Shown here piece after piece: positions 40,664-50,726 of a stretch of DNA of 64,000 nt. The notes under the pieces were generated by a model. That model was not told where the DNA came from and did no database searches. It saw nothing but the letters and a program-made list of their open reading frames with translations. Both the position numbers and the translations under genes were made by a program. Every line of letters starts with the position of its first letter. The stretch's first letter is position 1. Source of the DNA: Gemmobacter sp. (GTDB lineage: Bacteria; Pseudomonadota; Alphaproteobacteria; Rhodobacterales; Rhodobacteraceae); NCBI RefSeq assembly GCF_034676705.1, contig NZ_JAUCBS010000013.1, positions 1,902,501-1,966,500 on the forward strand. The letters run 5' to 3'.

Positions 40664-43165
40664 TCAGAAATCGAAATCGGTCGTGATGCCGCGCCGTAGC
40701 TGGAAGCGGTGACTGGCATAATCCTGGTAGTGGGTCGTCTTGCCGATCCGTTCGCGTAGTTTCAGCACGACATCCTGATTGTTGAAGCGATCTGCCTCGC
40801 GCGAAAGCAGGAATTTGCGTGGCATCTCGCGTTCGCGTGGGTTTTCGGAGCGAAAGTCGAAGGTCAGCTTGTACTCGTCGGAGATCAGTGTGCCATCGGC
40901 GGAATAGATCCCGGCCAAGAGTTCCCGAGCCCGCATCTTCTCGGAAACCGGCTGGGCCTGATAGAGCGTCACGGCCGTCTGGCCGGAGGATATCAGGCTC
41001 TTTCCCGTGACGAAGATCTGAACATCGACTTGGCTGATATCGGCGTCGCGCTGCTTGCCGACCCGGATGACCGGGATCACCACCTCCTGCAGAGCGGCAC
41101 CGCCGTGGACAAAGCGGCTGCCCGCGCCCTTGATGCGCATCCGGTTGATCGAGTTCGGGATCAGCACATCCAGATCGCCGGATAGGCCCAGTGCCTTGGC
41201 TGAGAAATGTTTCATGCCGGGCGTCGGTGTCAGACCTCGGCCGATCACGAAACGCCGGTTCCGATAGAGGATTTCCTCGCCCTGCGGATCCGCGATGGCG
41301 AAATCGGCATCGTCCAGAGCGCGGTGCTGGTAGAGGAAGCCGTGGTCTGCAGTAATCAGGATGTTCGAGAAATTGGCCGAGGTCAGTTTGCGCACCAGCT
41401 TGGTCAGATCCTCTAGGGCAACCTCGGCAGCTTCGGGCAACCCGTCTTCGGTTTTCAGATCGTCACCGATAGCGTCGATGCGGTTGTGATAGACATAGAC
41501 AATGTGATTGTCTCGGAAGAGCGCCTTGCCGTCCTCGGTGCGCATGTTCATCACATCTTCGGCCTTCAGCGCCTTGGCGCTGTCGCCTTCGCGCCCGGCT
41601 GCGAGCAGCTTTTCTCTTGCGGCAAGGCCCTTCGTGATCTCTCCGTCGGCGAGGACATCGCCATTGCCTTCCCCGGCTATGGCAAGACCCTTGTGGGGCA
41701 GCAGAGCCGCCATGCCAAGCTGGGTATAGCTGGGCAAAGCACTGATCATTGGTTTCAGCTCGGCGTCGAAACGGTCCAGCGCCCGAATGCGCCGCAGGCA
41801 TTCTTCGGCAACCTCGTAACGCAGGGCGTCCGAAATGATCACCGCCACCTTCTGATCCTTGCGCCGATATTCGGCGGCCTGATCACGGTAGAAATCCGAC
41901 TGCGCCGCAAATCCCGGAATTTTCCATTCGACCAGACCTGAGATCTGGTCCTGCCAGGCATCATTCATCGCCAGTACGAAGTTGTTGCCGTAGCGGTTCT
42001 CGACCGAAGCGTAGAGGTCGGCCAAGAGCGAGGCTTGGCCGCTTTTCTGCATGTGGTATATGAACTTGCGGTAGAGCTGGTCCAGCTTGTACCAGCTCGT
42101 CACATAGCGCCGCACGCCTTCGGCGGGACTGGTCATGCCGAGGTTCGCCTCGGCCAGTGCCTGCTGGAATTCCGTGGCGTAGCCGATGGCCTGGTAGATA
42201 TCCTCATAGACCCCATACCAGTGGCTCTGCCGCCGTTCCCGCACCCAGGTCAACACCTCGGGAGCGCTGACAGTCTGCGAGGACATGGCCTGCACGATCT
42301 GGCGGATGATATGGCGGTCGATCTCCTCGAAGTGGTCGATGCTGATCACTGCACGGAAATCACGCTTTGCCAGATCCTTCGGGATATTCAACAGGTCGCG
42401 GTAGCGGGCGGACAGCGTCTCGAAGGCCTCAGCCCAGTGGCGGTTGTTCTTCCAGCGGCGGAAGACCAGCAGTGCTTCGGAATTCAGCGCACCCTCTTCA
42501 CCCAAGGCACGCGCATAGGCGGATTGGAACAGCGCGATCGCGAAATCCTCGAAATCCGGCTCGGCCGACTGATAGCCATAGGTCTGCGCCACCTGCGTCC
42601 AGAAGAAATTGGTCAGGGCAGAACGCTCGATCAGGCGCAGGGCGTCGTCCTTCCCGACAGCCAGCTCGCCCAGCAGCGCCTCGATCACCGTGTCCAGCCC
42701 ACCTTCGGCGGCCGTGCAGACGGCCAGCATCCGCAGGCGCATCTGTGTCTGGGTATCGGTTGCCTGCATCGATTGCTTCAGAGCCTCGACGCGGACCTTT
42801 GCGCGGAAGAACTCGATATGGCCGCGCACGACATTCTCGAACTGTAGGGGCAAGCCCAGTTCGGCCAGCCAGATCGCGGCCTGGTCGGCCTTGAACACGG
42901 TCGATGCCAGCTGCAGATCCAAAAGCCAGTTGTCCGACATCCCGGGCTCGGGACCGTCCTTGAACAGCAGGAACTTGCCCTTCGGCTCTTGCCGCAGGAT
43001 CCGGTATTTCAGCCCAAACTCGTTGTTCGCAATCTCCAGCTTGGTCACGCCCGGCAGCACGACCCCCTCAAATTCTGCCCGCATGTCGCGGTCGGCATCA
43101 TACCAGAAGACGATGCGGTGATCGTCGAATAGCCGCTGCAGGCTGGCGGCGATGCGGTCAGTCAT
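40664..43165 (-). CDS. pglZ: BREX-1 phosphatase-domain protein PglZ
   Basis: PglZ proteins carry an alkaline phosphatase-superfamily domain and are required for BREX defence and methylation. This 833-residue protein has an N-terminal region opening DRIAASLQRLFDDHRIVFWY. The PglZ domain follows: KVAVIISDALRYEVAEECLR (metal-binding Asp), ALPSYTQLGMAALLPHKGLA, IVYVYHNRIDAIGDDLKTED and FSNILITADHGFLYQHRALD. The C-terminal domain includes DISQVDVQIFVTGKSLISSG. Length and order fit type A PglZ of BREX-1. It overlaps the pglX stop by eight bases. Confidence 0.92.
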   Translation of the reverse strand: MTDRIAASLQRLFDDHRIVFWYDADRDMRAEFEGVVLPGVTKLEIANNEFGLKYRILRQEPKGKFLLFKDGPEPGMSDNWLLDLQLASTVFKADQAAIWLAELGLPLQFENVVRGHIEFFRAKVRVEALKQSMQATDTQTQMRLRMLAVCTAAEGGLDTVIEALLGELAVGKDDALRLIERSALTNFFWTQVAQTYGYQSAEPDFEDFAIALFQSAYARALGEEGALNSEALLVFRRWKNNRHWAEAFETLSARYRDLLNIPKDLAKRDFRAVISIDHFEEIDRHIIRQIVQAMSSQTVSAPEVLTWVRERRQSHWYGVYEDIYQAIGYATEFQQALAEANLGMTSPAEGVRRYVTSWYKLDQLYRKFIYHMQKSGQASLLADLYASVENRYGNNFVLAMNDAWQDQISGLVEWKIPGFAAQSDFYRDQAAEYRRKDQKVAVIISDALRYEVAEECLRRIRALDRFDAELKPMISALPSYTQLGMAALLPHKGLAIAGEGNGDVLADGEITKGLAAREKLLAAGREGDSAKALKAEDVMNMRTEDGKALFRDNHIVYVYHNRIDAIGDDLKTEDGLPEAAEVALEDLTKLVRKLTSANFSNILITADHGFLYQHRALDDADFAIADPQGEEILYRNRRFVIGRGLTPTPGMKHFSAKALGLSGDLDVLIPNSINRMRIKGAGSRFVHGGAALQEVVIPVIRVGKQRDADISQVDVQIFVTGKSLISSGQTAVTLYQAQPVSEKMRARELLAGIYSADGTLISDEYKLTFDFRSENPREREMPRKFLLSREADRFNNQDVVLKLRERIGKTTHYQDYASHRFQLRRGITTDFDF

Positions 43166-46100
43166 ACGCAGCCTCCAGCCCCTTGATGGCTTTCAGTGCC
43201 GCGCCGAACTTCGGATAGTTCCGCTTCACCCCGTCATCCAGATCGATCTCGACCTTGGCCTGCGCTAGCGGGAAGACGACCTCGCGCTCCCATTCTTCCA
43301 GCTCGGCGATCTGCTTGATCACCACGCCCACCTCTTTCAGCGCCTTTGTCCTCTGGGTCTGGGTCGCGTTCGGATCATCTGACAGCTTCTCCAGCCGCCC
43401 GCGTTCGGCCTGCAACTTGCTGATGAACTCGCGCAGGTAGTCGTTCAGCACGACCGAGACTGTGTCGGCCCGATAGCGGTGCATGTAGATCAGGGCGTTG
43501 AAGGTGCCCTTGGGGCTGGAAAACATCCAGTAGATCGGGCGCTTCTTGTAGCGCCGCACGTGGTAATCGAAGAAATCCTTGGTGAACCACTTGCGGATGT
43601 CCTTGCCCAAGGCTGCCTCGATGAAGGCGAGGTTTTCCTGGAACTTCGCCTCGCCAAAGGTCACCCGCAAGAACTTGCGGAAGCGTTCGGTGATGTCGTC
43701 GCCGAACCAGTCGCCGTCCAGCACCGGGATGACATTGTCGGCGTCCACGTCAAAGCTGGGCTCGGGGATGCGGGCGAGGTAATCGGCCAGACCTTCGCCC
43801 TGATTGGCAAGGATCAGGCCGGGGGCGTCGAGGCTATAGCGGCCGAACATGCAGCCCACGGCATAGTGCAGGAATTCGGCCATGGTGTCGGCCCGCAGGC
43901 GGGTTTCCAGTTCTTCGACCGTGGCCTTGCCGCCATAGCGATAGGCGGGGTTGCAGGTGAGGGTGATTTCTTCCAGCGGCACCTCGGGGGTCAGCTCGTC
44001 TTGCAAACCATAGGCGTCGATGAAAATGCGGTTATTCTCTTCTTCCAGCCGCTGCATTTCCTCTGTCATGCCCAGCCAATGGGCGCGGAGCCGGGCGTAA
44101 GAGCCCGCCAGCGTCTGGTCCCGATGCTCGGGGGCGAGGAGCGGCAGCGTGGTGAAATCCCAGGAGGTTTCGTAGGCATCCCAGTCTGCTCGAGCCAAAG
44201 ATATAGCACGTTGGCCGATGCGTTTACTCGTATTGGCAATCAGATCGTCCGCCAACCAAGGCAGCTTGGAAATATGTCCACTTTGAAAGTCAAGCATCGG
44301 GGCCAGAACTTTCAAGAACTCAAACGTTATCTTACTGTTAAGGAACGCAGTGACCGCTTCAATCGGTGCGCCTCGTGGAAACAGACATGGGCCTGTAGAC
44401 TCAAAAAGCTGATCTTTCGGAAAATAGCGAAAGGCAGTTGAACCGCTTGAAACACGAGTCCAACTGGTCCCTTCCTTGAAGTAATTGTGGGCGTTGCGCA
44501 AATTTGCCTTCGGGAAGTCTTTTAGGGTGCGACCGTTGTTGTTCCAGTCGGCGGCAAAATCGTTGTTCCCATACCATTTCCGATAGGGGCCTCCTTTTTG
44601 ACAGGGCTTCCAGCGCTTTCCCAAGTCAGCAACTTCATGCCAAAGCCGCAAGAAGCGGTCATTGTCCCCCGTATCGAAACCTTTCCCAATATCTGCGATT
44701 TCGTCGAGACTTCTTCCCGCTTGGAAGGCAGCCCGCGCTTTGGCAGTTGGCCAATAAGCGAAAGGGCTGCCCGGAATCTTCTTGAACTCCAGTTGAGATA
44801 CAGCGAAACGATTATACTCCTGATCCAAGAAGAGCTGTCGAATTTTTTCCGGCGCGCGAACATCAACGTGATTATCGAACAGCCTGCGATAGACGCCCCT
44901 ACTATGGGTTGAAGGAGAGTGGTTCAACGCGGTATAAGCTACTGTTCCAAAATCCGGACCAAAAATGCCGCGTCCGAGATGCAGAAGTGAGCTCATTGTC
45001 GATTTTGCCAAGAGTTGGCTACGAAGGCTTTCATATGAACTAAGAAACATCCAAGATGGAATGTTGATCATTCCAGTTAGACCGCCACTTCTACAGAGAT
45101 GAAGTGTGCGCTCCATAAATGCTGTCATTAGATCGTTTTTGCTGTTTGGGAAATTCTGCCCAAGATTTGCACGAAGGCTCTGGTTCATGCCGCCCCAACC
45201 CATATATGGCGGGTTTGCTACGACCACGTGGTATTTGGGCGAGAGGGCCTCGGCCATCTCCAGCACCTTCAACACTCGCTCTTGCACATCGCGCATGAGC
45301 CAATCGCCGCCGAAATCCTTCAGCCGCACCACCCGGGCCACCTCTGCCGGATCGCGCAGTTTCGGCACGATCAGCGAGCCGAAGTTCTTTGCCTGCTCAA
45401 ACTGCCCCAGCGTCTCTCGCAACTCCGCCGTGAACAGATCGCGCCCGACGACGGCGGCCACATCCTGCATCTCGGCAGGGGTAAAGCGCACATCCTGCAT
45501 CACGCAGATCCTCGGCTGCACCCCCAAGCGCAGGAACCGCCGCCGCCCCAGCTTTGCCGCCGCCTTCATCACCAGCGCAAAGGCCGCCAAGGCCCCTGCG
45601 CGGTCGTCAATCTCGACCCCGTGCAGGTTATGGGTCAGGATCAGCGCAGGGATCTCGGTAGGTTCATACCCCTCTTCCTCATAGATCGCATGCAGCAGAT
45701 CAAAGGCATAGGTCAGCATATGCCCCGAGCCGCAAGCCGGATCGCAGATGCGGATATCCTCGGGCTTGGTGATGCGGATGAAGTCCGTCTCAGGCTCTTC
45801 CGGCGCGATGTAATAGTCCATCTGCGCCGCCAGTTTCGACTGCGGCCGGTTCAGCAGCCAAAGCCGCCCGAGCGAGTTTTCCACCAGATAGCGGACGATC
45901 CAATGCGGGGTGAAGAGCTGCGTCGCGGCGGGGATGTTTTCCGCCGTGATCTTGATGTTCTTCTTCAGCCCGGCAAAGACCTGATCCTTCTTCTCGGAGA
46001 TGTAGAACTGGTAAAGCCAGCCGATGACCTCGACATCCTGACAGGCGTCTTCCGTCATCGCCTTGCGCAGTTCGGCAAGGATGGAGGTGGGCGACAGCAG

Positions 46101-46598
46101 ATCCTCGGGCATGAGGAGTTCGGTGAAGTCGTCGATCTCCTCAAACAGAAACGGCATGGGGCCGTGCCACTGGTTGCAGGCATGGACGAGGAGGAGGCGA
46201 TACGCCTCGGCCTGTGGGTCGTTCGAGGGGGTGCGGCCGTCGAGCAGGGCTGCGATGGTGGTGGGGGCGCCGTCGGGCAGGTTGTGGGCCATGGCTTCGG
46301 CCAGGATCTCGGGCCGGGTCTGGCCATCGGCGGGCGAGACGACGCGCTGGTTGGTGTAGCCGTTCACGTCCATGAAGCGCAGGGCGGTGAAGCGGTTGAA
46401 CCAGGTGTAGGCGACCTGTTCGATGACCTGTTGCTTGCCCCTGGCCGTGATGGCGGCATCCAGTTTCTTCGTCGCCTCGGGGTGTTCGCGGCGCGCGGGC
46501 GAGGCCGGGTCCAGAACAAGCGTCAGTTTCGCGGTGACCTGATCGATCAGAAGATTGCGCGCCGATTGGGCAAACTTCTTCAGTGCATTGGTATCCAT
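43158..46598 (-). CDS. pglX: BREX-1 adenine-specific DNA methyltransferase PglX
   Basis: PglX methylates adenine at the BREX site to mark self DNA. This 1,146-residue protein has an N-terminal helical region, the SAM-binding motif DPACGSGHMLTYAFDLLHAI (Asp near residue 285), and motif IV VVANPPYMGWGGMNQ (Asn near 462). The C-terminal part after about 800 ends in a long coiled helix (NDYLREFISKLQAERGRLEK). Residues about 475-805 (DNA 44,185-45,180) look AT-richer than the rest and would hold the target-recognition region. Start codon and brxC stop share one base (TGATG). Confidence 0.93.
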   Translation of the reverse strand: MDTNALKKFAQSARNLLIDQVTAKLTLVLDPASPARREHPEATKKLDAAITARGKQQVIEQVAYTWFNRFTALRFMDVNGYTNQRVVSPADGQTRPEILAEAMAHNLPDGAPTTIAALLDGRTPSNDPQAEAYRLLLVHACNQWHGPMPFLFEEIDDFTELLMPEDLLSPTSILAELRKAMTEDACQDVEVIGWLYQFYISEKKDQVFAGLKKNIKITAENIPAATQLFTPHWIVRYLVENSLGRLWLLNRPQSKLAAQMDYYIAPEEPETDFIRITKPEDIRICDPACGSGHMLTYAFDLLHAIYEEEGYEPTEIPALILTHNLHGVEIDDRAGALAAFALVMKAAAKLGRRRFLRLGVQPRICVMQDVRFTPAEMQDVAAVVGRDLFTAELRETLGQFEQAKNFGSLIVPKLRDPAEVARVVRLKDFGGDWLMRDVQERVLKVLEMAEALSPKYHVVVANPPYMGWGGMNQSLRANLGQNFPNSKNDLMTAFMERTLHLCRSGGLTGMINIPSWMFLSSYESLRSQLLAKSTMSSLLHLGRGIFGPDFGTVAYTALNHSPSTHSRGVYRRLFDNHVDVRAPEKIRQLFLDQEYNRFAVSQLEFKKIPGSPFAYWPTAKARAAFQAGRSLDEIADIGKGFDTGDNDRFLRLWHEVADLGKRWKPCQKGGPYRKWYGNNDFAADWNNNGRTLKDFPKANLRNAHNYFKEGTSWTRVSSGSTAFRYFPKDQLFESTGPCLFPRGAPIEAVTAFLNSKITFEFLKVLAPMLDFQSGHISKLPWLADDLIANTSKRIGQRAISLARADWDAYETSWDFTTLPLLAPEHRDQTLAGSYARLRAHWLGMTEEMQRLEEENNRIFIDAYGLQDELTPEVPLEEITLTCNPAYRYGGKATVEELETRLRADTMAEFLHYAVGCMFGRYSLDAPGLILANQGEGLADYLARIPEPSFDVDADNVIPVLDGDWFGDDITERFRKFLRVTFGEAKFQENLAFIEAALGKDIRKWFTKDFFDYHVRRYKKRPIYWMFSSPKGTFNALIYMHRYRADTVSVVLNDYLREFISKLQAERGRLEKLSDDPNATQTQRTKALKEVGVVIKQIAELEEWEREVVFPLAQAKVEIDLDDGVKRNYPKFGAALKAIKGLEAAYD

Positions 46599-49500
46599 CA
46601 GACAATCACCTTCTTACCCTGCTGGATCGCCGCCATCAGGGTCTTCTTCAGTTCGGTCACGTATTGGTCAACGTCAGCCTCTTCGGCCAGATAGGGCTTG
46701 GGATAGGGCACCTTGATCTCGGATGCGTTGACATAGGCCGGGGGTTTCGGCGCGGGTGCGGGCCGCTCGTTCATGCCGGGATCGGTCGGGATCGGGGGCG
46801 CAGGCTGGGCCATCCGCGCAATATCGGCCAGGATCTGCGGCATCAGGCTGGAGCGGGCACCATTCGCCCGATCCCGCAGGATCGGGATCATGGTGACGGT
46901 GTCGAGCCCGGCCTTGTGCGTATCAAGACTGCGGCGGATCTTGTCCTGCTGGTCTGGGGGTAGGGCTTGGAACTCAGCCGTCTGCGCCACCTTGGCCGCA
47001 CAATCCTCCACGGCAGCGATCACAGCGTTGCGCTCTTTCAGGATGTCAAGTTCGACCTTGTCCTTCAGGGCATAAAGGTCGACCTTCAGAGACTGGACTG
47101 CCGATCCCTTGTAGCAGTTCGGATCGCGCAGGGTGGCGCGCAGCTTTTCCCCTGCGGCGGCGTCGACATAGCCGATATTGGCCTCTTGCCCCTGCAGGAA
47201 GTCGCGCACGTCGTCATAGATCTCGCGCTGAGCTCCGCCCATGAAGCTGCGGATCTTGTCGAGGGTATCTTCCTTGGCATTCAGCAGCGCGTCTTCCTGC
47301 TTCACGGGCTCGGTGATGTACCAGATCGCAGGTTTGCCGGTCATCGCGGTTATCGACTGATGGAAGGGCTCCAGCGCGGCCAGGAAGGGGTATTTGTGCT
47401 GGCGATTGATCAGCTGGCCCACCTCATCCGTCAGCTTGCGGATGCTTTCGGACCATTCGCCCCCCAGAATCCGCGCATCCGACCCGTCTGCTGGCAGGCC
47501 AAACAGCTCCTTGTACAGTTCCTTTGCCGCCCGAAGCTGGGCTGCGGTGAACTCAATCTGCGGGGTCAAAAGGATGTTGCCCAGCATGTGGCTGTTGTTC
47601 AGCGCCTTTGCCAGATCGCCGCCCTGGAGCGCTGTTCCATCTGACCGCGCCTCGAGCTTGCCCTTTCCGGAAAGACTTGCAGTCAGACATAGCGTCGCCA
47701 CCGTGGGCCAGCCATAGGGTTTGCTGCCAAAGCGCTCGGTCAGGTATTTGACCGAGACTTTCACACCGTTCTTCGCCTGGCCCTGAATATAGTTCAGCAC
47801 ATCCTGTTCAGCCTCGGTCAGGCCGATGCCGGCCTCGCCGAAGAGACCGTTCGACGGGCTGGCCGCCTTGGCTATATCCGCCTCGGCATAAGACGCCTCG
47901 CGCAGCATCGGCAAGTTGACGTAAACCTTGTCGATCAGGGACTGGAACGCTTTGACCAGACGGTCCTGCGCCTCGTCCCCGCCGATTTCCAGTTCATCGC
48001 CCCGCACAAAGAGCCGCGCTTCTGCCATCAGCTTGCGCAAGCGCAGCTCCAGATCCTTGGATCGTCGGCCGTTCTGCTCGCCCTTTTCCAGGATGATCCG
48101 GTCACGGCCCGGCTGCGGCGACCCGCTGCGGGACTGACGGATGAACTTGTCGGTCTGCTTGAACAGTGTCAGATCCCGCATGAAGCGCACATCGGGCTGC
48201 AGCACGATTGCCAGTTCTTCGCGGCCCATGTTCCGCATCCGTACAGCCTCGGGCGATGAGGCATCATCGTTGAACGGGCTGATGATGTTCAGCGAGAGCT
48301 CATAGTCCCGCCCCAGAAGATGGTCATCAAGCTTGCGGGCAAAGGCATATTCGTAGCCAGTTGCAGCGTGCTTGATCTTTCGATGCTTCAGAACCGTGTC
48401 GAAAGCCAGGGTCTCGAGTTCCTTGGTTATCTCGGTCGGATCTACGTCGAGAGCCTTGATCTCGGCTTCGACGTCCTTCTCTTCGTTGGTGAGGAATTCG
48501 TAGACCTCGCCATTGCGCTGGATGTAGGTGTTGCGCTCCAGCAGGGCCAAGGCCTCTTCGATCCTTCGGCGCTGGCCCACCTGATCGGCGTCGAAGTCCG
48601 ACAGCAGCAGAATGCTGATATTGCGAACCGTCGGTTTGAATTCCTTGACATACTTGACGAGGAAAAGAGCCTTCAGAACGCGGGTGGCGAAGGGGTCATC
48701 GAGGTTCTTTTCTGCAATCTGGATCGATTGCTGCACGGACGATTTCAGAGCAGTGCGAATGCCCTCGAACATCAGGTCAAAGGTGGCAAGCCCGCCCAGT
48801 GGGCGGTCGGCCAGAGATTTGGCGACTTCCTGGAACACTCCGAGCATGGAGCGTTCGCCCACGGAGCTGTGCTTGCCCTCAAAGGCATTGTGCTGCGACA
48901 GCGAGGTGATCGCCATCTGGAACAGCGTATACTGATAGGGCGGAAACGGGTAGCTTGCGATGAACTGATCGCGGTCGCGGTAGTTTTTCAGGCGGATCGA
49001 GCCGTCAGCGAAATCGAACAAGGTCTTGAGGTTATTCTCTTCCTTGTCATGCAGGTTCCCCAGAATGATCTGTGCGGTGTCGGTCTTCGATAGCAGGCGC
49101 TTCTGGATCACCTCGGCCACATCCGCCGAGTTCAAAGGCATGCGGTTGGCAAAGCGCGCCTGGATCTTGGAAAAGTCATTTTCCTGACGCTCGGTCATGT
49201 CGCCGACCACCTCGGTGATAGCCTGCTGCGCCGTCACAATGATCCACGCCTGACCCTTGCACTTCGTGTTCAGGCTCTCGGCAATCGTCTGAAGGTTGGT
49301 CATCAGCTTGACGTTGTCGGCGATGTACTGGCCAACTTCGTCGACGAAGAAGTTCAATCTGAAGTTCGGCGCTTGCCGGTCGACCCAGGCCTTCACAGTG
49401 TTGGCGAAATCCTCGATCGAAACCCGCGTGTCCTTTCGGTATTGTGAAAGGATGTCCTTGGCGTCGGCGGCATCCGCTCCTGTTGCCTGGGCGAAGGCGG

Positions 49501-50119
49501 CCGCGATATTGTGTCCCTCAAGCAAGGCTTCCTCGCGGCCCCGTGTCTCCCAGGGCTTTCCGGAAAGATCAAGGAATGCCGCTTTGAAGGCCTCGAACTG
49601 CCCGCGCTCATCAAGCTGCCGTTCAAACTGGGCGATATGTGGCTGCTTGCCGTAGTAGCCGCACATTTCGTCGAAAACTTTCTGGAACACCGAGAGCAGC
49701 GCATCAACGTCATTCTTGGAGATGACGTCAGCCTTCTGGTCGATGTTGAAAAGGATCGACTTCGAGGGAATCGAGACCGCCCTGCGCAGTGCACCGGAAA
49801 GCATCGGCTCGTCCTTGAGCTTTTGCACAAAGATGTCGAACGCCTTGACCCCTTCCACTTCCCGGTTTTCAAGCAATAGCGCAAGCATCTTCAGCAGGTG
49901 CGACTTGCCAGATCCGAAAAAACCGGAGATCCAGACGCCATTGGCCGTCTTGTAATTATTGTAGGCCTCGAGGAACTGCTCTAGCCTTTGCCCGATTTCG
50001 CCAGTGATCACGTATTCGTCGAGTTCAATCCTGAGACTCGCTTCGTCATCAGCTTTAATGACGCCATCGATGGCCCGATCGACAGGTTTCTCAAAAATAT
50101 CGCGCATGGTAATCGTCAT
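46598..50119 (-). CDS. brxC: BREX P-loop ATPase BrxC
   Basis: BrxC (PglY-type) is the large ATPase of BREX. This 1,173-residue protein has DIFEKPVDRAIDGVIKADDE at the start, Walker A GFFGSGKS (66-73), and FRLNFFVDEVGQYIADNVKL around residue 265 (Walker B-like). Later blocks are AWIIVTAQQAITEVVGDMTE, LFLVKYVKEFKPTVRNISIL and a C-terminal region with ARMAQPAPPIPTDPGMNERP. Length is as expected for BREX-1. It begins four bases after the brxB stop. Confidence 0.93.
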   Translation of the reverse strand: MTITMRDIFEKPVDRAIDGVIKADDEASLRIELDEYVITGEIGQRLEQFLEAYNNYKTANGVWISGFFGSGKSHLLKMLALLLENREVEGVKAFDIFVQKLKDEPMLSGALRRAVSIPSKSILFNIDQKADVISKNDVDALLSVFQKVFDEMCGYYGKQPHIAQFERQLDERGQFEAFKAAFLDLSGKPWETRGREEALLEGHNIAAAFAQATGADAADAKDILSQYRKDTRVSIEDFANTVKAWVDRQAPNFRLNFFVDEVGQYIADNVKLMTNLQTIAESLNTKCKGQAWIIVTAQQAITEVVGDMTERQENDFSKIQARFANRMPLNSADVAEVIQKRLLSKTDTAQIILGNLHDKEENNLKTLFDFADGSIRLKNYRDRDQFIASYPFPPYQYTLFQMAITSLSQHNAFEGKHSSVGERSMLGVFQEVAKSLADRPLGGLATFDLMFEGIRTALKSSVQQSIQIAEKNLDDPFATRVLKALFLVKYVKEFKPTVRNISILLLSDFDADQVGQRRRIEEALALLERNTYIQRNGEVYEFLTNEEKDVEAEIKALDVDPTEITKELETLAFDTVLKHRKIKHAATGYEYAFARKLDDHLLGRDYELSLNIISPFNDDASSPEAVRMRNMGREELAIVLQPDVRFMRDLTLFKQTDKFIRQSRSGSPQPGRDRIILEKGEQNGRRSKDLELRLRKLMAEARLFVRGDELEIGGDEAQDRLVKAFQSLIDKVYVNLPMLREASYAEADIAKAASPSNGLFGEAGIGLTEAEQDVLNYIQGQAKNGVKVSVKYLTERFGSKPYGWPTVATLCLTASLSGKGKLEARSDGTALQGGDLAKALNNSHMLGNILLTPQIEFTAAQLRAAKELYKELFGLPADGSDARILGGEWSESIRKLTDEVGQLINRQHKYPFLAALEPFHQSITAMTGKPAIWYITEPVKQEDALLNAKEDTLDKIRSFMGGAQREIYDDVRDFLQGQEANIGYVDAAAGEKLRATLRDPNCYKGSAVQSLKVDLYALKDKVELDILKERNAVIAAVEDCAAKVAQTAEFQALPPDQQDKIRRSLDTHKAGLDTVTMIPILRDRANGARSSLMPQILADIARMAQPAPPIPTDPGMNERPAPAPKPPAYVNASEIKVPYPKPYLAEEADVDQYVTELKKTLMAAIQQGKKVIV

Positions 50120-50123
50120 CGGA

Positions 50124-50726
50124 TCAAACCTCGTAATTCAGAATGTTGAACGCCCGGTAGTACTTGTCGTCGTGCAGGCGTCCGAACAGATCGAGCGATG
50201 CCCCCGTCGCAAGTGCATGGGTGTAGCTGCCGGGAAAGAACAGGACGGTTGGTTTGTCCTTGGCCGTGCTTTGAAGGTTGTTCAGGACGTTATGTGACCG
50301 AATATAGGGATAGACCTCGCCGACACCGGAAAGGAAAATGACATCGTGTGGCGTCATTTCAATGGCCTCGGCGATCTTGGGGATCAGGTTGGTCTTGGGA
50401 TCGAGAACGGATTGGAGAAGCTCACGAAGTTCTCCCTTGTCCGTGTCTGGCTCTATCTCGAGTACCTGGTCCAGAATGCCGCGCTCTTCGAGAATGTCGA
50501 GCGACAAATCATATAGGCTCAGGTCAAGAACGGCGATCCCGGCATGTCTGATGCGTGTGATCAGGTCTTGCCGATCTTCGGGCATCGACAGCCCGTCTTC
50601 TGCGGGGAAGGGACAGATGAAGAACGGCACCTCGTTGCCGAGCCCTTGCTTGGTCAGGAAGCGTTGGCTAGTGACAACCTTGAAGAGATGCTCGGCCCGC
50701 TCTCTACGGCTGATCGGCTTGGTCAT
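50124..50726 (-). CDS. brxB: BREX protein BrxB (DUF1788)
   Basis: This 200-residue protein of the DUF1788 family contains SQRFLTKQGLGNEVPFFICP, LDLSLYDLSLDILEERGILD, DVIFLSGVGEVYPYIRSHNV and TVLFFPGSYTHALATGASLD. BrxB is a core component of type 1 BREX with no known enzymatic motif. Its ATG at 50,726 overlaps the brxA stop (ATGA). Upstream in-frame ATGs lie inside brxA and are not needed. Confidence 0.92.
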   Translation of the reverse strand: MTKPISRRERAEHLFKVVTSQRFLTKQGLGNEVPFFICPFPAEDGLSMPEDRQDLITRIRHAGIAVLDLSLYDLSLDILEERGILDQVLEIEPDTDKGELRELLQSVLDPKTNLIPKIAEAIEMTPHDVIFLSGVGEVYPYIRSHNVLNNLQSTAKDKPTVLFFPGSYTHALATGASLDLFGRLHDDKYYRAFNILNYEV

